A stretch of DNA of 64,000 bases, taken from assembly GCF_001267885.1 (NCBI RefSeq), contig NZ_CP012382.1, forward strand, positions 4,761,001 to 4,825,000. Reading direction: 5' to 3'. This DNA comes from Streptomyces ambofaciens ATCC 23877 (GTDB lineage: Bacteria; Actinomycetota; Actinomycetes; Streptomycetales; Streptomycetaceae). The notes below the pieces were generated by a model. The model made no database searches, was not told the origin of the DNA, and was given only the letters and a program-made list of their open reading frames with translations. Numbering within the stretch: the first letter of the stretch is position 1; every line of letters begins with the position of its first letter. The position numbers and the translations under genes were made by a program. Positions 44,955 to 56,500 of the stretch are shown piece after piece.

Positions 44955-44981
44955 TTGGCACTCCGCTTGACCGAGTGCTAA
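44955..44981 (+). promoter_or_regulatory. CIRCE operator 1 (HrcA site), upstream of groES
   Basis: TTGGCACTC-N9-GAGTGCTAA differs from the CIRCE consensus TTAGCACTC-N9-GAGTGCTAA at one base. It overlaps the -35 TTGACC (44967-44972), which pairs with -10 CATAGT (44989-44994) at 16 nt. HrcA binding would block the promoter. Confidence 0.92.
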
Positions 44982-45001
44982 TCGCGGTCATAGTCTCGGC
45001 T

Positions 45002-45028
45002 CTGGCACTCACCACTGGAGAGTGCCAA
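45002..45028 (+). promoter_or_regulatory. CIRCE operator 2 (HrcA site), upstream of groES
   Basis: CTGGCACTC-N9-GAGTGCCAA, a second CIRCE element centred 47 bp downstream of the first, just after the predicted transcription start. Paired CIRCE sites before groES are known in Streptomyces. Confidence 0.9.
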
Positions 45029-45127
45029 CACAGCGACGGGCAGGTCCGGCACCCGCGACGACGGATCGACCTGGTCGCCACCTCAGACAGTTAACCCCGT
45101 GAGATCTCCGAAGGGGGAGGTCGGATC

Positions 45128-45436
45128 GTGACGACCACCAGCTCCAAGGTTGCCATCAAGCCGCTCGAGGACCGCATTGTGGTCCAGCCGCTCGACGCCG
45201 AGCAGACCACGGCCTCGGGCCTGGTCATTCCGGACACCGCCAAGGAGAAGCCCCAGGAGGGCGTCGTCCTGGCCGTCGGTCCGGGCCGCTTCGAGGACGG
45301 CAACCGCCTTCCGCTCGACGTGAGCGTCGGCGACGTCGTGCTCTACAGCAAGTACGGCGGCACCGAGGTGAAGTACAACGGCGAGGAGTACCTCGTCCTC
45401 TCGGCCCGCGACGTGCTCGCGATCATCGAGAAGTAG
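45128..45436 (+). CDS. groES: co-chaperonin GroES
   Basis: Heptameric lid of GroEL. It has 102 residues from GTG ([19 protein letters not shown]). The mobile loop is [20 protein letters not shown] near residues 21-40, with the GroEL-contacting hydrophobic tripeptide LVI. GGTVLAVGPG-type motif reads [29 protein letters not shown] precedes the start. Heat-shock control by HrcA through two CIRCE sites is strongly indicated. Confidence 0.98.
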   Translation: MTTTSSKVAIKPLEDRIVVQPLDAEQTTASGLVIPDTAKEKPQEGVVLAVGPGRFEDGNRLPLDVSVGDVVLYSKYGGTEVKYNGEEYLVLSARDVLAIIEK

Positions 45437-47182
<1,746 letters not shown>

Positions 47183-47198
47183 GCGCTGCGCTGAGCTG

Positions 47199-47240
47199 AA
47201 CGGTGCCCAGTCCCCTGCGGGGGGCTGGGCACCGTTTCTT
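47199..47240 (+). terminator. terminator after groEL
   Basis: AACGGTGCCCAG (47199-47210) pairs perfectly with CTGGGCACCGTT (47225-47236), with inner C/G pairing and a short loop; TTTCTT follows. Confidence 0.88.
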
Positions 47241-47302
47241 CGGGGCGCCGGCGGCGGACCCGCGTCTGCCCCGACGGGTCTCGTGCCGGGTGCGGCACCG
47301 CC

Positions 47303-47341
47303 ATGGTTGCTCGCGGAGTTCCCCGCGCCCCTTACGGGGCG
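47303..47341. repeat. dispersed intergenic repeat with terminal hairpin at the groEL/helicase junction
   Basis: ATGGTTGCTCGCGGAGTTCC plus CCGCGCCCCTT is a second copy of the 16921-16950 repeat. Its end forms a CGCCCC/GGGGCG hairpin (47326-47341) whose loop holds the TAA stop of the minus-strand helicase gene. It could act as a terminator for that operon and marks the edge of the defence island. Confidence 0.7.
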
Positions 47342-49473
47342 ATTCCCTTGACGAACCTCACCGGTCCCGCGAGAGCCGCCCGGGCCCCCTCCTCGTCCGT
47401 CAGGCGCGCCGCGAGGGTGGCCTCCGCCAGGCGCGGGGGGAGGGCTTCGGCGAACTTCAGGCCGCGGACCGCGCCGGGGTCCACCTCGGGCAGGGTGAGA
47501 CCCGTCTCGGCGTCCGCAACCGCCGCTCGCCACGACGGCGCGGTCACGTCGTCGCGCAGTCGCACGAACCGGTCGTCGACGAGCCGGTGACGCAGAACGA
47601 CCGACGGCAGGGACGCGGCGAGGGTGGCGTTCGCCCGATGGCCGGCAAAGGTCCACCAGCGCACGTCGTTGGCTCCGCGACGGGTGATGACCGTGCCCGC
47701 CGGATGCACCACGTCCGCGTGTTTCTCGCGTGCCTCCGCCAGTCCGGCCTCCGCCCGGCGGGTCAGGACCACGGGCGGGTCGTCGCCGAGCAGCACGTCC
47801 CGCACCGCGCGGGCCAGGGTGAAGGACCGGACGCGGTGTGCTCCCGAGCCGCTCCACTTGGCACGTCCGCCCTCGTCCACGGGTTCCACGAAGCAGCGTC
47901 TGCGCCGCCAGTCGATGTAGGTCACCAGCCAGCTGCGGCCGGCCAGCAGCAGCTTCCGCGGGCCGTCGGTCTCCTCGGTGAGCAGGTCGGGATCGGTACG
48001 CCCGATCTCCGTCCGCCCGCTGAGCACGGTGAACTCGGGGGGTGCCGTGAACGAGGCCGTCAGGTTCATGAAGTGCCGATGACCGAAGCGCCGTTCGGCT
48101 TCCGGCCCGATGAACAGCGTGCCCGAGTCCTGCTCCAGGTAGCCCTCTCTCACCAGATGCCGTACGACCGGTTCGGCGGCGGTGCCGAACGGGTCGAGGC
48201 CGCCCCACCACTCCTGCCACAGGTTCTCTCCGACCCGGTGCTCCTGAAGACAGAGCGCGAGAAGCTGCTGGGCCACGAGGTGTCGAGGCTCACCCGGTGG
48301 GGTCACCGGTTCGACCCAGCCACGCGACCACGCCAGGAGCAGTGCGGCGGCGGACAGGAGCCCCGCGTCGTCCAGGGCGAGGAAGAGGCAGTTGCGGCGG
48401 GTGCCGTGACGGCGCCCGGTGCGGCCGAGTCGTTGCAGGAAGGAAGCCACGGTGGCGGGCGCGTCGAGCTGGATGACGCGGTCCAGGTCACCGACGTCGA
48501 TACCGAGTTCCAGGGTGCTCGTCGAGACGATCACGCAGTCCCGGGCCTCCCCGAAGGCCTGCTCGGCCCGCCGACGTTCGTCGGTGGAGAGCGAGGCGTG
48601 GGAGAGGAACGTGGTGACGCCCCGGAGGCGGAGTTGCTCGCCCAACTCCTCGACCGTTCGCCTGCTCTCGCAGAACACAAGGCGCTTTTCACCCCGGTGC
48701 AGAGCCGCGATCACCGTTGCCGCGTTGGCCACCGATCCGACGTAGTCCAGTTCCACATCGCCCGGCGGCGGGCCGGCCGGAGCCGAGTGCTCGGGGCCGG
48801 GCAGCGTCACTCCGGGGGCGACGATCCGTCCGGGCCGCTCGCCGCGCCCGGATCCCTGAAGCCAGGCGAGCAGCTCTCGCGGGTTGCCGACGGTGGCGGA
48901 CAGGCCCACGCGCTGGACCGGCCGCCCCACGAGCCGCTGGAGTCGTTCCAGTACGGCGAGCAGGTGCCAGCCCCGGTCGTCACCCGCGAAGGCGTGCACC
49001 TCGTCGACCACGACGCTGTGCAGCCCGGAGAAGAACGACCGGTGGTCCACATGCGTGCTGACCAGCATTGCCTCCAGCGACTCCGGCGTGGTCAGCAGCA
49101 GGTCCGGGCGCTGTGCCAGGATGCGGCGGCGCCGGCTGCTCGCGACGTCGCCGTGCCACAGCTCCGCCGTTCGGCCCACCCAGCCCGTGTATGTCTCCAG
49201 TCTCGGGTGCAGGTTGTTCAGGAGTGCCTTGAGCGGCGTGACGTAGAGGATCCCGGTGCCCTTCCACCCCTGCCGCTGGGCGCGGGTCAGCAACGGGAAG
49301 GCGGCGGCCTCGGTCTTGCCGCCGGCCGTGGGGGCCAGCAGCACGGCGTCCTGACCGGCCAGCAGTGGTCCGATGGCCTCCTGCTGAAGGGGCCGCAGGG
49401 AGCGCCAGCCGAGCGTATTGACGATGTGGTGGGTGAGGATCGGGTCGAGCAGGTCCAGCGCGTCGGCGCTCAC
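47332..49473 (-). CDS. brxHI: BrxHI-type superfamily 2 DEVH helicase
   Basis: Lhr-like DNA helicase of BREX type 2 systems. It has 713 residues. Helicase motifs in order: Q-like SLRPLQQEAI (24-34), Walker A APTAGGKT (47-54), TPLKALLNN, TTPESLEAML, DEVH (157-160), VGLSATVGN, then motif IV-VI in domain 2 (RLVFCESRRTVEEL, STSTLELGIDVGDLDRVIQ, QRLGRTGRR). A C-terminal region of about 300 residues has winged-helix and Lhr-like parts. Last gene of the pglY-pglZ-brxD-brxHI operon; its GTG overlaps the brxD stop by 4 nt. The stop lies in a dispersed repeat. Confidence 0.85.
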   Translation of the reverse strand: MSADALDLLDPILTHHIVNTLGWRSLRPLQQEAIGPLLAGQDAVLLAPTAGGKTEAAAFPLLTRAQRQGWKGTGILYVTPLKALLNNLHPRLETYTGWVGRTAELWHGDVASSRRRRILAQRPDLLLTTPESLEAMLVSTHVDHRSFFSGLHSVVVDEVHAFAGDDRGWHLLAVLERLQRLVGRPVQRVGLSATVGNPRELLAWLQGSGRGERPGRIVAPGVTLPGPEHSAPAGPPPGDVELDYVGSVANAATVIAALHRGEKRLVFCESRRTVEELGEQLRLRGVTTFLSHASLSTDERRRAEQAFGEARDCVIVSTSTLELGIDVGDLDRVIQLDAPATVASFLQRLGRTGRRHGTRRNCLFLALDDAGLLSAAALLLAWSRGWVEPVTPPGEPRHLVAQQLLALCLQEHRVGENLWQEWWGGLDPFGTAAEPVVRHLVREGYLEQDSGTLFIGPEAERRFGHRHFMNLTASFTAPPEFTVLSGRTEIGRTDPDLLTEETDGPRKLLLAGRSWLVTYIDWRRRRCFVEPVDEGGRAKWSGSGAHRVRSFTLARAVRDVLLGDDPPVVLTRRAEAGLAEAREKHADVVHPAGTVITRRGANDVRWWTFAGHRANATLAASLPSVVLRHRLVDDRFVRLRDDVTAPSWRAAVADAETGLTLPEVDPGAVRGLKFAEALPPRLAEATLAARLTDEEGARAALAGPVRFVKGIAP

Positions 49474-50813
49474 GGCAGCTCCAGCTCCACGTCCCCGGCG
49501 CTCGCGGCCGCGTTGCGCTCCACCTCGTCCAGCTCCGCGGCCCTGACCGTCAGCGTGTAGTGGGCGCGGGGGTCGAAGTCGCCGAACGTGTCGACCCGGT
49601 CGAGGACGTCGGCCACCAGCTTGCGGAGGTAGAGCCGGGGGGCGATACCGGCCTTTCCGCCCAGTGATCCGGTGACGGCCCGGGCCAGTTCGTCGAGGTA
49701 CGCGTCGTCGGCGCGCTCGGCGACCCGCTCGGGGTGGTGGGCCGTGGCCTCGTACACCCGACGTACCTTGCGGCCCAGTTCGCCGAGGGAGGCGAGGTCG
49801 AAGCCGGGCAGGCGGAGCTGGACGGCGCGGGGGGAGTCGAAGCGGGGATCGGTGCTGAAATCCGTCGCCAGCCGCTGGGCGAGCGGCGCGAGGCGCTGTA
49901 CGCCCTGCTGCCCGTCGTAGAAGGCCGGGGTGCCGGTGACGACGAGGAACAGTCCGGGGAAGCGGCCGGCGTCGATCTCGTCCAGGAGTTGGCGCAGCGC
50001 GTTCAGGGACTTCTCCCGCACGTCACCGCGCACCCGCTGCAGCGTCTCCACCTCGTCCAGGACGAGGAGGAGCCCGGGATGCCCGCAGTCCCGCAGCACC
50101 GTCAGCAGCCCCTGGAGGAATCCGAGCGCGGCGAAGTGGTCGAGGTCGCCGCGTACTCCGGCCGCCCGCTTGGCACCGGCGGCCACGGACTTCTGCCCGC
50201 CGAGCCAGGCGATCAGTGCTTCGGCGCGGGCACCGTCGCCGGCGGCGACCGCCGTACGGTAGCCGCGGAGCGCCGCCGAGAAGGCGGGAGTGGTGCGCGC
50301 CACCTCCGTCAGACGCAGCTCCAGCAGCTCGTCCACGGCACGGCCCAGCGCGGCTTCGTCGTCCCCGTCCACCTCGCCGGCGGCGAGGACCTCCTCCTCC
50401 AGCGCGTAGAACCAGGAGTCGATCACCGCCCGCAGGGCGGACGGGGGGTGGGTGGATGTCGTCAGCCGTTCCGTGAGCCGGCGGTAGACGGTCTCCAGGC
50501 GGTGCAGCGGCGTCTCGGTCTCGGAGATCTGCACCTCGCTGACGGCCAGCCCGCGCCGCTTGGCGCGCTCGGCGAGCCAGCGGGCGAAGAACGTCTTCCC
50601 CGAGCCGTACTCGCCCCGCAGGGCGTGGAACGCCGAGCCGCCGCGGGCGGCCGTGGCGAGGTCGTCGTCCAGCGCGTCGGCGAAGCGGTCGAGCCCGACC
50701 GCGAACAGCCCAAGCCCCTGCTGGGGCACGGTGCCCCGGCGTAGCGCGTCGACGACGTCCCGGGCGCGGGCGGCGCTGATGCCGGGGCCGTCGGACCGGG
50801 GAGGGGCGTTCAC
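49470..50813 (-). CDS. brxD: BREX ATP-binding protein BrxD
   Basis: AAA-type ATPase of BREX type 2 loci. It has 447 residues. Walker A is LRGEYGSGKTFFARWLAE (65-82, GEYGSGKT at 67-74) and Walker B LLLVLDEVETLQR (248-260). SISETET-like QISETETPLHRLETVYRRL and LFLVVTGTPAFYDG, a sensor-1-like segment, match BrxD proteins. The role in BREX is unknown; coupling to the helicase is implied by 4-nt overlaps (GTGA) with genes on both sides. GTG start. Confidence 0.85.
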   Translation of the reverse strand: MNAPPRSDGPGISAARARDVVDALRRGTVPQQGLGLFAVGLDRFADALDDDLATAARGGSAFHALRGEYGSGKTFFARWLAERAKRRGLAVSEVQISETETPLHRLETVYRRLTERLTTSTHPPSALRAVIDSWFYALEEEVLAAGEVDGDDEAALGRAVDELLELRLTEVARTTPAFSAALRGYRTAVAAGDGARAEALIAWLGGQKSVAAGAKRAAGVRGDLDHFAALGFLQGLLTVLRDCGHPGLLLVLDEVETLQRVRGDVREKSLNALRQLLDEIDAGRFPGLFLVVTGTPAFYDGQQGVQRLAPLAQRLATDFSTDPRFDSPRAVQLRLPGFDLASLGELGRKVRRVYEATAHHPERVAERADDAYLDELARAVTGSLGGKAGIAPRLYLRKLVADVLDRVDTFGDFDPRAHYTLTVRAAELDEVERNAAASAGDVELELP

Positions 50814-53542
50814 GGTGCGTCACCTTCCGGGAACTGTTGCCGCAGCAGCTCCCGGTCGAGTTGGACGGTGCGTCCGGACTCGATCAGCTGCAGTACGGGA
50901 TAGCCGTCGATGTTGAGCAGTCGTTCGAGCATGGTGACGAACCGCTGCGGGTTGCGTTCCGACTTGCCGGTGGCGGACTGGGCGGCCGAGGCCACGGCGG
51001 CAGGGGAGAGTTTGCCGCCCGCGTCGAGCAGCGCGTCGAGCGCGGCGGCGACGGCCGTACCGCTCGGTGCGTTCCGTACGAACTCGCGCTGTACCTCGTA
51101 CGGCTTGCTGCGCACGGTCCGCTCACCGGGCGTGCCGTGTCCCGGCTGCGGGAAGAGCCCGTCGGGCTGCGGCTGTCGTGCCCGCGTGTCCTTGGCGCGG
51201 GGCGCCGATGCGGGCTTGTGCGGCTGCGCCGTCTCGTGTCCTTCCCCCCACCAGTCAGGAGCGGTGTTCTCCGCGGGCAGGGCCGTCCAGCCGGCCGGGA
51301 TCTCGCTGCCCGACGGAACGAACGCCAGGACCGGCACCGTGACCTCGGCGAGCGAGGCACCGCCGTGATAGCCGGCCTGACGGGCCGTGTACCGCACGTC
51401 CTCGCGCCAGGCGGCGGTGATGCGCCCGCCCGAAGCCAGTACACGTGGCCCGGACAGTTCTACCTCGCCGGGCCGGGACGGGCCGGTGCGCCACCGGGCT
51501 CCCTGCACGCCCTCGGCGGCGGTGGGGCCGGTGTCCCGGGGGCCGCGGTCGACGACGTGTCCGTGGTCGGAGACGACCAGCACGGGCCGGCCGGCGCCCA
51601 GGGCGGCGTCGAGCAGGTCGGTCAGCTTGGCGATGTCCGACGGGCGCCACCGGGCACGCCCGTTGTCGCGCCCGTCGGCGAGGGCGTCGTCGATCGTGTT
51701 GACGATCACGCCGACGACGGTGCGCTCGTCGGCGAGCGCACCGAGCAGTTCGGGCGCGAGCCGGTGTCCGGCCGTCCCTTCGTAGCCGCCCTTGTGGAAG
51801 AGGACCGCGTCACGGTGCCGCTTCTTCCAGAACGCGGTGAACCCGGAGCGTTCCGCGTCCTGACCGCCTTCGGCGGGGGCGCCGCACAGCAGTGAGGCCC
51901 GGCTGAGCCGGGTGACCGTGGGCAGCATGGCCACGGCGGCGAGCCGGCCGGGGCGGCGGCCCGTCGGCGCGGTCGGGACGATCTCGGTCCAGGCCCGCCG
52001 GTCCAGACCGGCGGCGAGTTCGACGGCTACGTCGGCGCTCATGCCGTCCAGGACGAGGACCAGCGGTCGGCCGCCGTCCCGGGCGAGCGGCGCGGCTGCT
52101 TCCGCCAGTACGTCCTCGATGAGGAGAGCCCCGTTCGGTGCCTGCTGACAGGCGCGTTCCGTCCAGGTGGCGAGCAGCGCGGCGAACTGCTCGTCGATGC
52201 GGCGCCGCCGCTCGCGCACCCGGACGATCAGCCGGTGATAGGCGTCCGAGACCTCACCGTCGCGGGAGATGTCCCCCTCGGCGAGTATCCCCACGGCCAG
52301 GTCGGTCCAGCCCACGGACTCGATGTGCCGGCGCACGCTCTGGCCGACCGACGTCAGCTCGGGCGCCGGGGTGTCGAGCCATCGCAGCAGGCGGATCGCT
52401 GTGCGGGCCCGCTCGGTGGAATCCGCGTGCAGCGCGGCGAGCTGGTGGTCGGCCAGCTCCCGCAGGGCGCTCTGGGCCGCGGCGGACCGGCCGTCGAGTG
52501 CGGCGGCGACGGCGCGCAGTCTGCTCCGGTAGCCGGAGGGCAGCAGCCTGTCCCCGGCCAGCAGAGCGGTGAGCCGTGCGCTGTCGGCGAGCTGGTCGGC
52601 CCGTTCCAGCACGGACAGCACCCTCGCGCGTGCGTCGGCACCGGCCGGACCGCCCGCTTCCGCCTGGGCGATCCAGCGTGTCAGTACTCCGCCGGCCGCC
52701 GCCGCGAACGGCGTCAGCGCCTCGAAGGAGGCCAGAGCCCTGCCGAAGAGGGTCCCGAGGGCGAACCCGGCGTCCGCCGCCGCGGGACAGGTCAGGGCCG
52801 CGGAGGCCAGGGCGCCGAGCGGCAGTGCGTCGGCGCCGCGCCCGTCGGCGGCGAGCGCGAGCAGGGTGGGCGCCGCGGGTCCGGCCACCTGCTCCAGCCA
52901 GCCGGTCAGTCCGGCGCGCTCCGACTCGTGCAGCTCGGCGAAGCGCCGCGGCCCGACGGGTGTGCGGCTCCACTCGAAGAGGGTGTCGGCGTCCAGGTCA
53001 AGTGTCTCGCCTGCGGTGTCACCGAGCCCCACCCGTGCGGCGAGCAGGGCGCGCAGGGCCCGGTCGAGGGTGAGGACGGAGCCGGCCTTGGGCCAGCCGC
53101 CCGGTGGCTCGGACTCCAGCAGGGCGTCCAGCAGCCAGGTCTCCCGCACCATGCGGGTGTCGAGGTCGCCGACGCCGAAGAGCTGCTTGACGATGTCCGT
53201 CCGTTCCACGGCCAGCGGCCGGCGGCGTACCGCGTGGCCCCGCAGGTCCCAGCCGAGCTGATCGGCGGGGACGCTGCCGGTGACGACGAGGACGCTGTCG
53301 CCGTCGGGGTCGGTCTCGGTGAGGTGGCGCCGCCAGGCATCGGCGATGCCGAGCGGTGAGTCCTGGTCGGTGACGTGGACCCGCCGCTGCCGGTCTCCGA
53401 CCCGGACGCTGAACTCCCGTTCGTCGTCGGCGCCCGCCCACACGGCGTCCACGAGGACCAGCCGCCGGACGTCGGCGCGGGACAACTCCGCCTCCAGCAG
53501 CACCTCGACGGCGCGCCGCCCGGCGGCCGGCCGTGCCCCCAT
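50810..53542 (-). CDS. pglZ: PglZ-domain protein (alkaline phosphatase superfamily)
   Basis: Core BREX protein. It has 910 residues. The N-terminal half (1-480) is helical with no catalytic motif. The PglZ domain shows the phosphatase-superfamily metal/nucleophile segment LVLVLDGMSADV (494-505), VIVNTIDDALADG, VVSDHGHVVD (656-665) and YHGGASLAEVTVPVLAF (725-741), all positions needed for two-metal chemistry. A Pro/Lys-rich linker (745-810) and a small helical C-terminal domain follow. The ATG overlaps the pglY stop by 1 nt and the stop overlaps brxD by 4 nt. Confidence 0.88.
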   Translation of the reverse strand: MGARPAAGRRAVEVLLEAELSRADVRRLVLVDAVWAGADDEREFSVRVGDRQRRVHVTDQDSPLGIADAWRRHLTETDPDGDSVLVVTGSVPADQLGWDLRGHAVRRRPLAVERTDIVKQLFGVGDLDTRMVRETWLLDALLESEPPGGWPKAGSVLTLDRALRALLAARVGLGDTAGETLDLDADTLFEWSRTPVGPRRFAELHESERAGLTGWLEQVAGPAAPTLLALAADGRGADALPLGALASAALTCPAAADAGFALGTLFGRALASFEALTPFAAAAGGVLTRWIAQAEAGGPAGADARARVLSVLERADQLADSARLTALLAGDRLLPSGYRSRLRAVAAALDGRSAAAQSALRELADHQLAALHADSTERARTAIRLLRWLDTPAPELTSVGQSVRRHIESVGWTDLAVGILAEGDISRDGEVSDAYHRLIVRVRERRRRIDEQFAALLATWTERACQQAPNGALLIEDVLAEAAAPLARDGGRPLVLVLDGMSADVAVELAAGLDRRAWTEIVPTAPTGRRPGRLAAVAMLPTVTRLSRASLLCGAPAEGGQDAERSGFTAFWKKRHRDAVLFHKGGYEGTAGHRLAPELLGALADERTVVGVIVNTIDDALADGRDNGRARWRPSDIAKLTDLLDAALGAGRPVLVVSDHGHVVDRGPRDTGPTAAEGVQGARWRTGPSRPGEVELSGPRVLASGGRITAAWREDVRYTARQAGYHGGASLAEVTVPVLAFVPSGSEIPAGWTALPAENTAPDWWGEGHETAQPHKPASAPRAKDTRARQPQPDGLFPQPGHGTPGERTVRSKPYEVQREFVRNAPSGTAVAAALDALLDAGGKLSPAAVASAAQSATGKSERNPQRFVTMLERLLNIDGYPVLQLIESGRTVQLDRELLRQQFPEGDAP

Positions 53543-56500
53543 CAGCGCGGCTCCCCGGCGCCCTCGGCGGAGTCGGCTCCGTCGGCCTCCTCGGCGGCCT
53601 GTACCGGACGCCAGCTGATCTCGACGGCGGCGTCCGGGTGTGCGGCGAGGAAGGTCTGGATGTCGTCCCGTACCCCGGCCAGTTCGCCCGCCAGTAGCTC
53701 CTCCAGCGGGGTCGTCCCCGCGGAGGCGACGACCCGGCGCCCTGTGCCGGGCGTCCGTGCGGGCGTTGCGGTCGGGCTCGTCGGCCCGGCGGGGGCGGGG
53801 GTGGGTTCGGCGGGGGGCGGCACCTCACGGTTCGGCGCTCCCGGGTGGTGCGTGGCCACTTCCGGCTGGTCGATCCGTACGTCCTCGGGCCCCGGCGCGG
53901 GCTGCTGGCGCGGCGTGAAGACGTTCTCCACGGTCAGCGCCGCGTTGATGATGGCGTTGGCCTTCTCCCCGGACTCGGCGAGCACGGGCACCAGCGACCG
54001 TTCGAACTCGGAGGCACGCGCGGCCACGGCGATCTCGTCGAAGAGCCGCCGCGCGCGGTCGCCCACACCGTCCTCACGGCCGATCAGCCCCCGCACGTTG
54101 GTGAGGGCCGGCCAGGCCGCGTCGTCCAGCGCGCGCAACACCTCACCCGCGCTGCCCATGGCGGTGCTCAGGTCCCGTTCCGACGCGGTGAACGAGGCCG
54201 TGGCCAGCTCCCGTACGAGGGCGGTGGCGTCGCTGCCGTGGCGGGTCAGCCGGGCCAGCAGCGCGGCCGCCTCGCGCAGGATGGCCGGACGGGGCGCGGC
54301 CTCGCCGGGGGTGTCGAGGCCGAGTAGCGTGGCGTGCCGCTCCAGCGACGTCCGCACGCCCGCCACGTCCTTCTCCCAGGCCTCCGCCTTGGCCCTGACG
54401 TCCTCGGCCAGCCGGTTGACGGTGCGCGCGTACATCGCCGGCTTGGCGGAGACGCCGAACAGCCGCGCAGCGCGATCCCGTGCCGCCCCGTACTCCTCCT
54501 CGCTGGGCAGCGGCTGGGCCCGCAGCGACCAGCCGGGGCCGATCTCGTGCAGGGCGGGAGCCTGCCGCTCCGGACCGCCCTGATAGACCCAGGCCCGGTC
54601 GTCGAGCAGCGCGTACGCGGCGATGAGGAGGTTCCCGGTGAGCTTGTCGAGGCCGCCGTGTCCCAGATCCTTGGTGATCCAGCCGCGGATGTCCTCGACG
54701 GCGAGGTCGCCGCGCTGCTGGTGCGCGGAGGCGATCTGGTTGATGCGGGCGCGCCAGTCCCGTCGCATGACCAGGGGGCCGTCGTGGACGGTGCCCAGTT
54801 CCAGCGGCTCCACGATCCGCTTGACGGTCTTCAGGTGGTGGCTGTCGACGTTCTTCGCGCGGCCGCCCTCGTCCATGGCCCGGGTGATCCACTCAAGGGC
54901 GGTACGCAGCTCGCCCGCCGTCACCGCCTTGCGCTGCCCCCTGCCGTCGAGCCCGAAGTCGGGGTGCTTGGGGTAGAGGGCGGAGAACATGCCGTCGGCC
55001 AGGTGCTGCACGTTCGCCTCGAAGCCCTTGCCGCCCTCCTCGCGCGGCTGGGCGTACTCCGGCTGGAGCGACAGCACGTGCCGACCGTCGGGCACCTCGG
55101 GGCCGGGGTTGGCGTCGGTCCGCCCGGCCAGGCCGTACACCTCGGCGAGCGCGCCGGTCAGCTGGTCGGTGAGGGTGTCGCGGGCCACCTCCAGCTGTCG
55201 CCGGACCTTGGTCCGGTCGTCGGGCGGGAAGGTGCCGGTGTAGTCGGTGAGCCGGTCGCGTTCCAGCAGGAAGCCGATCCGCATCAGCCGGCCGAGCTGT
55301 GCCTTGCGCTGGTCGGAGAAGAAGTCGGTGAGCCAGACCAGGACGGGGGCGGTGATCCCGGCCTTCTTCAGCTCCTCCACCCGGTGGAAGTCGTCGCTGG
55401 GGTAGTGGTCGCCGTCGTCGAAGGGGTAGTCGACGACGAACCGCACGTTGCCCGCGGTCGCCGGGGCGAACTGCTCGTCCGGCAGGTCGGAGCGGTCCCG
55501 GACGTTGCCGAAGACGAACTCAGCGACGCGCCGGGTGCCCCGCCAGACGATCTCCTTCTCCGCGACGAACTGCCCGTCGCGGACCCCGATCGCCTCCCAC
55601 AGCCGGTCGCGCAGCCACACCCGGCGAACGCCCGCCTTGTCCTCCTCGGCGACGGCGTCGAGCAGCGGCTCGATGTCGAGGTCGGACAGGTGCAGCGAGA
55701 ACACGGGGTCGGCCTCGCCGTCGGACCGCACCTCGGAGGGGAACGTCGCCTGAAGGTCCCGCATCCGCCGTACGACGACGTCCCCGGCGGGCACGGTCCG
55801 TGAGCGCACCGAGCCGTGGTTGAGGGCCGCGAGCCGCGCTCCCGTCAGCCGGCGGAGCGCGGGCACGTCGGGAGCGAGCGCGCCCAGCAGCAGCGTCTTG
55901 ACGAACCGGTCGTCGGCCAGGAAGTCGGCGTGGGTGTCGGAGCCGTACTTGCCGAGCAGGTGGGTGCGCGCCTTGCCGTAGAACTTCACGGCGGCCTCCG
56001 ACTCGCGCTTGAGCCGGTCGGTGAAGGCGGCGCCCGTGCCGTCGACGAGCACGTCCCACAGGTCACCGAGGGGGATCAGCCGGCCCACGGCGGCGTCGGC
56101 GTTGCGCTGCAGGAGCTGCTGGACGAGCTTCAGGCCGGTGCGCTCGCGCTGCAGGGCGCCGGAGAGGGCGACGAGGACGTTGAGGAGCGCCGGGGAGAGC
56201 GGGTACACGGCCCGGAAGCCGTCCCAGTCGGCGTGCGTGGCACCACCGCCGTCCAGCAGGATGTCCTTGACCTGCTGGTTGGAGCGGTCGATGCCGGCGA
56301 AGGCGGTCTCCAGGACCGGCTCCTTGCCGGGCAGCGGCTTCAGCACCCGCTCCTTGATGATCTCCGGCAGGTTGCGGTCCTCCAGGTCGACGATCTCGAA
56401 CCGCTCGTTCAGGTACTCCAGCGCCTGTTCCATCGCCTTGACGTCGGCGCCGAGCACGTCGGTGCCGACCAGCTGGGACAGGTCACGCTGCCGCGAGATG

